Of a stretch of 64,000 nt of DNA, positions 63,961 to 64,000 are shown piece by piece. The number at the start of each line of letters is the position of its first letter. The stretch's first letter is position 1. This DNA is from Megamerina dolium (taxonomy: Eukaryota; Arthropoda; Insecta; Diptera; Megamerinidae): contig OY978526.1 in the NCBI GenBank assembly GCA_963854835.1, forward strand, positions 31,299,073 through 31,363,072. Reading direction: 5' to 3'. Under the pieces are notes generated by a model, which saw only the letters and a program-made list of their open reading frames with translations, did no database searches and was not told the origin of the DNA. Made by a program: the position numbers and the translations under genes.

Positions 63961-64000
63961 TATATACTACTATATACTTATATGTATACTTATATACTTA
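63945..64000. repeat. TATATACT-type microsatellite at the window edge
   Basis: Imperfect repeats of TATATACTTA. In element orientation it lies upstream of the open ORF2 linker, where endonuclease-to-linker sequence would be expected. Confidence 0.8.

Larger units (their letters stand above)
61907..64000 (-). mobile_element. Jockey-clade non-LTR retrotransposon, 5' part outside the window
   Basis: The 3' end lies at an A-run (61908-61918 as T on +) with nearby AATAAA signals; ORF2 runs leftwards from the window edge. The gene order and motifs match the Jockey copy at 1-3728 but the sequences differ clearly (GIHLDRRLTW, KHIEAK and PQGSVLG are shared). A TATATACT-like microsatellite fills 63945-64000 at the edge. 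Confidence 0.87.

Overview
The window looks like euchromatic but transposon-rich DNA of a higher (cyclorrhaphan) fly, possibly a tephritid or close relative. I infer this from an apparent single host gene whose protein carries the fly huckebein signature, from short AT-rich introns, and from the mix of Jockey, LOA-like, mariner, piggyBac-like and Ty3/Gypsy elements. The species is not proven. Base composition is AT-rich with many microsatellites. I saw no rRNA, genuine tRNA, CRISPR array or bacterial-style operon.

Layout. 1-3.7 kb: a Jockey-clade LINE on +, with ORF1 open and ORF2 broken. 4.2-4.8 kb: the RNase H/zinc-knuckle end of another LINE on -. 4.98-6.80 kb and 16.47-18.25 kb: two inverted copies of a non-coding repeat built from ~150-bp monomers and closed by inverted TATACCCTGCATA ends. 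Between them lies a ~5.8 kb LOA-like LINE (7.5-13.3 kb) that appears nested inside an older palindromic repeat. 18.2-22.3 kb: no recognisable gene. 22.4-24.4 kb: a tRNA-headed SINE, a Tc1/mariner fragment and a mariner with both ends and TA duplications. 24.4-28.6 kb: sparse, with one LINE relic. 28.59-31.47 kb: a piggyBac-like element with TTAA duplications, 13-bp ends, a 63-nt intron and three copies of a 16-bp palindrome.

32.7-34.7 kb holds the host gene, a two-exon C2H2 zinc-finger repressor that I call huckebein: three fingers plus an N-terminal FRPW Groucho-binding motif. It sits on - in a gene-poor interval. Its upstream flank (34.7-44 kb) is non-coding and carries a SINE, a pair of ~255-bp inverted arms 2.8 kb apart, and three perfect AACCGGTT octamers.

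44-46.7 kb: SINEs and a decayed Ty3/Gypsy pol. 47.3-48.5 kb: another copy of the palindromic repeat. 50-55 kb: eroded LINE pieces of at least three kinds. 56.9-57.3 kb: another LINE tail. 59.37-60.47 kb: a decayed mariner. 60.7-61.1 kb: a SINE. 61.9-64 kb: a second Jockey-clade LINE on -, 5' incomplete at the window edge, with its reverse transcriptase frame open.

Apart from huckebein nearly all coding potential is selfish DNA. The most unusual structures are the piggyBac palindromes, the monomer-built inverted repeat pair, the CAA-tailed insertion with a hairpin inside one of those copies, and the long inverted arms upstream of huckebein. Alignments described here were made by eye, so percentages and exact boundaries need computation.
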